Below are positions 40,862-44,015 of a stretch of DNA of 44,015 nt, piece after piece; positions within the stretch are counted from its first letter, which is position 1, and the number at the start of each line of letters is the position of its first letter. Position numbers and translations under genes: made by a program. The DNA comes from Moraxella boevrei DSM 14165. GTDB lineage: Bacteria; Pseudomonadota; Gammaproteobacteria; Pseudomonadales; Moraxellaceae. The notes below the pieces were generated by a model that saw only the letters and a program-made list of their open reading frames with translations, was not told the origin of the DNA and ran no database searches. Where the stretch lies: NCBI RefSeq assembly GCF_000379845.1, contig NZ_KB903783.1, positions 1 to 44,015 of the forward strand, given 5' to 3'.

Positions 40862-42193
40862 ATGAATAAGCAACCTATTCGTTTGGCGGTTTTGGGGCTT
40901 GGTACGGTTGGTACTGGCGTGGTGCAGTTGTTGCAGACAAATTTTGATGAAATCAAGCGTCGCACAGGGCGTGAGATTGTGATTACTCACGTAGGGACAC
41001 GACGTGAGCGTGATGATATTGACAGCAGTGTGAAACAATCGGCAGATTTGCTAAATATTGTCGCACAAGATGACGTGGATATCGTGGTGGAAGTCATGGG
41101 TGGGACGACCGTTGCCAAAGATGTGATTATTGAAGCGATTAAACAGGGTAAACACGTGGTTACCGCAAACAAGGCGTTGTTAGCAGAGCATGGCAATGAG
41201 ATTTTTGCGTTGGCGGATAAACACCATGTCAAAGTGGCGTACGAAGCATCGGTGGCAGGCGGTATTCCAATTATCAAAATCGTGCGTGAAGCGTTATCTG
41301 CCAATAAAATTGATTGGTTAGCAGGGATTATCAATGGTACAGGTAACTTTATTTTGACCGAAATGCGTGATAAAGCCCGTACTTTTGAAGATGTGCTTGC
41401 CGAAGCCCAAGCATTAGGCTATGCTGAAGCTGACCCGACCTTTGACGTGGAAGGCATTGATGCTGGGCATAAGTTGACTTTGTTGGCATCAATTGCCTTT
41501 GGCATTCCGCTACAGTTTGACAAGGTATATTGCGAAGGAATCACCAAAATTACCACGCAAGATGTGAAATATGCCGAAGAGTTAGGCTATCGCATTAAAC
41601 ATTTAGGCTTTGCGGTACGTCGTGCGTTGCCAAATGGCGAACAAGGCATTGAATTGCGGGTGCATCCAACCTTAATCCCTGAAGACAAACTACTAGCGAA
41701 TGTCAATGGGGTAAAAAATGCGGTACTCGTGGACGCTCACCCTGTGGGACAAACGTTGTATTATGGAGCAGGGGCAGGGGCAGGGGCGACGGCATCAGCC
41801 GTTATGGCAGATGTCACCGATATCGTACGAATGATGAATGATAGTGACAATCGTAACCCAAACCTTGTACCACATTTGGCATTTTTACCCCAAAATCTTA
41901 GTCATACACGGATTTTATCTGCAGATGAAATTATCTCAGGGTATTATTTACGGGTACAAGTCAAAGACGATGTTGGCGTTTTGGCAAAAATTACCCATAT
42001 ACTAAGCCAATTAGAAATCAGCATTGATGCGATTTTGCAAAAACCTGCTCATGAACTTGGCGAAGTGCCTGTGATTATCATGGTTGACCCTGTGATAGAA
42101 GGTAAAATGAACGAAGCGATTGCCCATATTGAAGCCTTAGATAGTGTGGTGGATAAAGTGGTGCGTATTCGTTTGGATGAATTGGTGGAATAG
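40862..42193 (+). CDS. hom: Homoserine dehydrogenase
   Basis: 443 residues from ATG 40862 (TTAAGAAGATAGTT before it), typical of monofunctional Hom with a regulatory tail. It reduces aspartate semialdehyde to homoserine for threonine and methionine. The NAD(P)-binding fold is 'LAVLGLGTVGTGVVQLL' at residue 7. 'VVEVMGGTTVAKDVIIEAIK' and 'HVVTANKALLAEHG' follow. The catalytic domain has 'YEASVAGGIPIIKIVREAL', 'GIINGTGNFILTEM' and 'YAEADPTFDVEGIDAGHKL'. The C-terminal ACT domain ('YYLRVQVKDDVGVLAKITHI', 'ISIDAILQKP') suggests feedback by threonine. thrC, often next to hom, is replaced here by pepD, 11 nt downstream. Confidence 0.97.
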   Translation: MNKQPIRLAVLGLGTVGTGVVQLLQTNFDEIKRRTGREIVITHVGTRRERDDIDSSVKQSADLLNIVAQDDVDIVVEVMGGTTVAKDVIIEAIKQGKHVVTANKALLAEHGNEIFALADKHHVKVAYEASVAGGIPIIKIVREALSANKIDWLAGIINGTGNFILTEMRDKARTFEDVLAEAQALGYAEADPTFDVEGIDAGHKLTLLASIAFGIPLQFDKVYCEGITKITTQDVKYAEELGYRIKHLGFAVRRALPNGEQGIELRVHPTLIPEDKLLANVNGVKNAVLVDAHPVGQTLYYGAGAGAGATASAVMADVTDIVRMMNDSDNRNPNLVPHLAFLPQNLSHTRILSADEIISGYYLRVQVKDDVGVLAKITHILSQLEISIDAILQKPAHELGEVPVIIMVDPVIEGKMNEAIAHIEALDSVVDKVVRIRLDELVE

Positions 42194-42204
42194 GGAGATA
42201 AATA

Positions 42205-43692
42205 ATGACTGACATTCGTCAATTACAACCAGCAAATGTTTGGCAATGGTTCGCTGATATCTGTAGCGTGCCACATCCGACTTTTCACGAGCATCAATTA
42301 GCCGATTTTATTACAGATAAAGTGAAAACGGATGGACAAAAGTTTGGTTTAACCGTAGAAAAAGATGCAGTAGGTAATCTACTCATCCAAAAACCTGCTA
42401 GTCAAGGCATGGAACAGCACGCCCCTGTCGCTATCCAAGCCCACTATGACATGGTCGCCCAAAAAGGTACGGGTTCAAATCATAACTTTGAAACTGACCC
42501 AATTGAAACCGTTATTAAAGACGGTTGGGTGTGGGCGAATGATACCACGCTTGGGGCAGATAATGGGATTGGTTTGGCAATGGGATTGGCGGTGGCATTT
42601 AGTGACGATATCGCTCATCCTCCATTGCGATTGATTATCACCAGCGAAGAAGAAATCGGCATGGGTGGCGTGCAAGGCTTGTCACCTGATTGGTTACAAG
42701 TGCCTTATTTGCTTAATTTGGACTCAGAAGATAGCGGTGAATTGTTTATCGGTTGTGCAGGTGGGCGTGATATTACTTTTAGCAAAACTTATCAAACCCA
42801 AGCATTAAATTTAACCAATCAACCGTTACTGACTTTAAAAGTATCAGGCTTGCACGGTGGACACTCGGGTATTGATATTCACAAAGGGGTTGCCAATGCT
42901 AACTTGTTATTAGCACGACTGTTGTCGGTGGCGTTTCAAGCATCGCCGTTTGGCTTGGTGTCGCTCTATGGCGGAACGCTCAGAAACGTGATTACCCGAG
43001 AAGCCGAAGCAGTGTTGGTGGGTGATAAACAAGCGTTGCAAGCGGTTATTGACCAAGAAACTGCGATTATCAAACATGAATTACAATTTTCTGAAGAAAA
43101 TTTAAGCATTGAACTTGTTGAAACCGATACGCAAAACAGCCAACCAACCGCTGAATTAAGCGTATTATCTGCCCATGATAGCAAACACATCATTGACTTG
43201 TTAAACGCCATTCCAAACGGTGTGATACGCATGAGTGATAGCTTTATCGGTGTGGTGGAAACCTCCATTAGCCTTGGTGTATTGCGACTAGAACAGGGCG
43301 AATTAAGCGTTAAATCGCTGATGCGGTCACTCGGTGAAAGCCAAAAAGATGCGTTGGCAAATAAAATACAAGCATTGGCGGATTTGGCTGATGTGGCGGT
43401 GGCGTTTAGTGCTGATTATCCCGGTTGGTTGCCTGACCCTAGCTCGTATTTGCTAGCAACAGGACAAACGATTATGCAGGATTATTTTGGCAAAGCCCCA
43501 AAAATCCAAGTTATTCATGCAGGGCTAGAGTGCGGATTTTTAAAGGCAAAAGCACCGAGTACCGATATGATTTCGTTTGGACCAAATATCCGATCAGCTC
43601 ACTCACCCAAAGAACGTGTGGAGATTGACAGCGTGGCACAAAATTTTGAAATTTTGCTAACCTTCTTAAAGCAAATGCCGAAAGTGGCTTAA
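42205..43692 (+). CDS. pepD: Cytosol nonspecific dipeptidase PepD (aminoacyl-histidine dipeptidase)
   Basis: 495 residues, usual PepD length, M20 family metallopeptidase. Zinc ligands and catalytic residues are seen in 'APVAIQAHYDMVAQKG' (His and Asp near 80), 'TTLGADNGIGLAMG' (bridging Asp near 117), 'RLIITSEEEIGMGGVQGL' (catalytic Glu pair near 150), 'NLDSEDSGELFIGCAGG' (Asp near 174) and a C-terminal His in 'NIRSAHSPKERVEI'. The lid domain begins near 'LTLKVSGLHGGHSGIDIHKG'. It hydrolyses dipeptides including carnosine-type X-His. TAGGGAGATAAATA is the ribosome binding site, 11 nt after hom, so the two are one operon ending at the strong hairpin at 43698. Confidence 0.96.
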   Translation: MTDIRQLQPANVWQWFADICSVPHPTFHEHQLADFITDKVKTDGQKFGLTVEKDAVGNLLIQKPASQGMEQHAPVAIQAHYDMVAQKGTGSNHNFETDPIETVIKDGWVWANDTTLGADNGIGLAMGLAVAFSDDIAHPPLRLIITSEEEIGMGGVQGLSPDWLQVPYLLNLDSEDSGELFIGCAGGRDITFSKTYQTQALNLTNQPLLTLKVSGLHGGHSGIDIHKGVANANLLLARLLSVAFQASPFGLVSLYGGTLRNVITREAEAVLVGDKQALQAVIDQETAIIKHELQFSEENLSIELVETDTQNSQPTAELSVLSAHDSKHIIDLLNAIPNGVIRMSDSFIGVVETSISLGVLRLEQGELSVKSLMRSLGESQKDALANKIQALADLADVAVAFSADYPGWLPDPSSYLLATGQTIMQDYFGKAPKIQVIHAGLECGFLKAKAPSTDMISFGPNIRSAHSPKERVEIDSVAQNFEILLTFLKQMPKVA

Positions 43693-43697
43693 GAAGT

Positions 43698-43724
43698 AAA
43701 AAATCCCCTGAGTGGGGATTTTTT
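43698..43724 (+). terminator. Terminator of hom-pepD operon
   Basis: AAAAAATCCCC (43698-43708) pairs with GGGGATTTTTT (43714-43724) around TGAGT. Confidence 0.9.
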
Positions 43725-43750
43725 GGTTTTTATCCTCTGTTGCTGTAAAA

Positions 43751-43770
43751 CCACCGACTTCAGGCGGTGG
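43751..43770. mobile_element. Subterminal hairpin of IS200/IS605 right end
   Basis: CCACCG-ACTTCAGG-CGGTGG, on the side of the 3' end of the transposase gene. A foldback hairpin beside TTTTAC on the minus strand is what TnpA recognises at the ends of this family. The element edge is probably about 43740-43750. Confidence 0.65.
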
Positions 43771-43813
43771 ATATAAGGCAACTCCGTAACCATGCTTACG
43801 CACAGAAAGTTGT

Positions 43814-44015
43814 TTAATGTGGTGTATTCTGCTGTTCAATATACTGGCGGATAATCTCGATTGGAGCACCACCACAAGACCCTGCAAAATAGCTAGGCGA
43901 CCACAATGCATCGCCCCATAATTGTTGCTTAATGGAGGGATATTCTTTCTTACGCAATAGCCGACTAGAAACACCTTTCAGACTATTAACTAGACTAGAA
44001 ATAGCCACTTTAGGC
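43814..44015 (-). CDS. tnpA: IS200/IS605 family transposase TnpA, C-terminal part
   Basis: Minus strand, open to the right edge, so only the last 66 codons or so are present; the frame reads 'PKVAISSLVNSLKGVSSRLL' on from the edge. 'YPSIKQQLWGDALWSPSYFA' and 'GSCGGAPIEIIRQYIEQQ' are typical of the Y1 transposase C-terminus, and the Tyr of 'IRQYIEQQ' is at the position of the catalytic tyrosine. TnpA moves the element as single-stranded DNA. The upstream portion with the HUH motif lies outside the window. The element sits just after the pepD terminator, a neutral site. Confidence 0.9.
   Translation of the reverse strand, partial: PKVAISSLVNSLKGVSSRLLRKKEYPSIKQQLWGDALWSPSYFAGSCGGAPIEIIRQYIEQQNTPH

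Noticed and set aside
43666-43974. 102-codon minus-strand ORF
   Set aside because: It overlaps the pepD end, its terminator, the IS hairpin and tnpA in another frame; tnpA is the convincing frame.

Overview
The window is AT-rich gammaproteobacterial chromosome. Gene content and order suggest Moraxellaceae, most likely Moraxella or a close relative. The evidence is: a bifunctional NadM-Nudix next to NadV; FadBA of Acinetobacter type; the MesD/MesX methionine synthase known from Acinetobacter; ytfL-ypjD beside ffh; and many low-GC start regions with AAGGA-type ribosome binding sites. No tRNA, rRNA or CRISPR array was seen.

Layout. 1-3523 is an accessory block of small secreted proteins and lipoproteins: a Sel1-type protein cut by the window edge, a tandemly duplicated Gly-rich pair, a lipoprotein and a frameshifted relic. 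3530-5738 holds purE, a membrane-protein pseudogene with three lesions, and a divergent pair (a GRDP-like protein and an XRE regulator) sharing a palindrome. 5789-9838 holds uvrA, a regulator and a lipoprotein. 9891-11565 holds an aroE remnant, a solitary modA and nfuA. 11758-14589 is an NAD salvage operon (nadM-Nudix, an overlooked 49-codon ORF, nadV). 14696-18159 is fadBA. 18243-24455 holds ribA, dxs, suhB, bioB and apbE. 24503-29255 is a four-gene nickel/peptide-type ABC importer whose binding protein has a His-rich N-terminus. 29426-31046 is vapBC fused by overlap to hemH. 31075-34945 is ytfL, ypjD and ffh. 34945-35146 is a small transposon-like element inserted in the ffh stop codon. 35197-38979 is a BASS-type transporter, then the flavin reductase-mesD-mesX methionine operon with a MetR-type box. 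39285-43692 is yceI, a PH-domain protein, hom and pepD. The right edge is a partial IS200/IS605 transposase.

The most striking signal is a pair of RNA leaders directly before the start codons of nadM and nadV. Each has an 8-bp hairpin with an identical ATAGA loop, a 9-nt linker containing six T, and a 5-bp hairpin presenting GGAG in a 5-nt loop, ending at the base before ATG. Spacing is identical in both copies, but the stem sequences differ by nine compensatory base-pair changes. This suggests a structured cis-regulatory RNA for NAD salvage, possibly a riboswitch or a protein-binding leader.

Genes that work together: NadV makes NMN from nicotinamide and NadM turns it into NAD. FadB and FadA perform beta-oxidation. 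MesD, MesX and probably the flavin reductase make methionine, and hom supplies the homoserine branch upstream of it. Three gene relics and two mobile elements show continuing small-scale decay and insertion.
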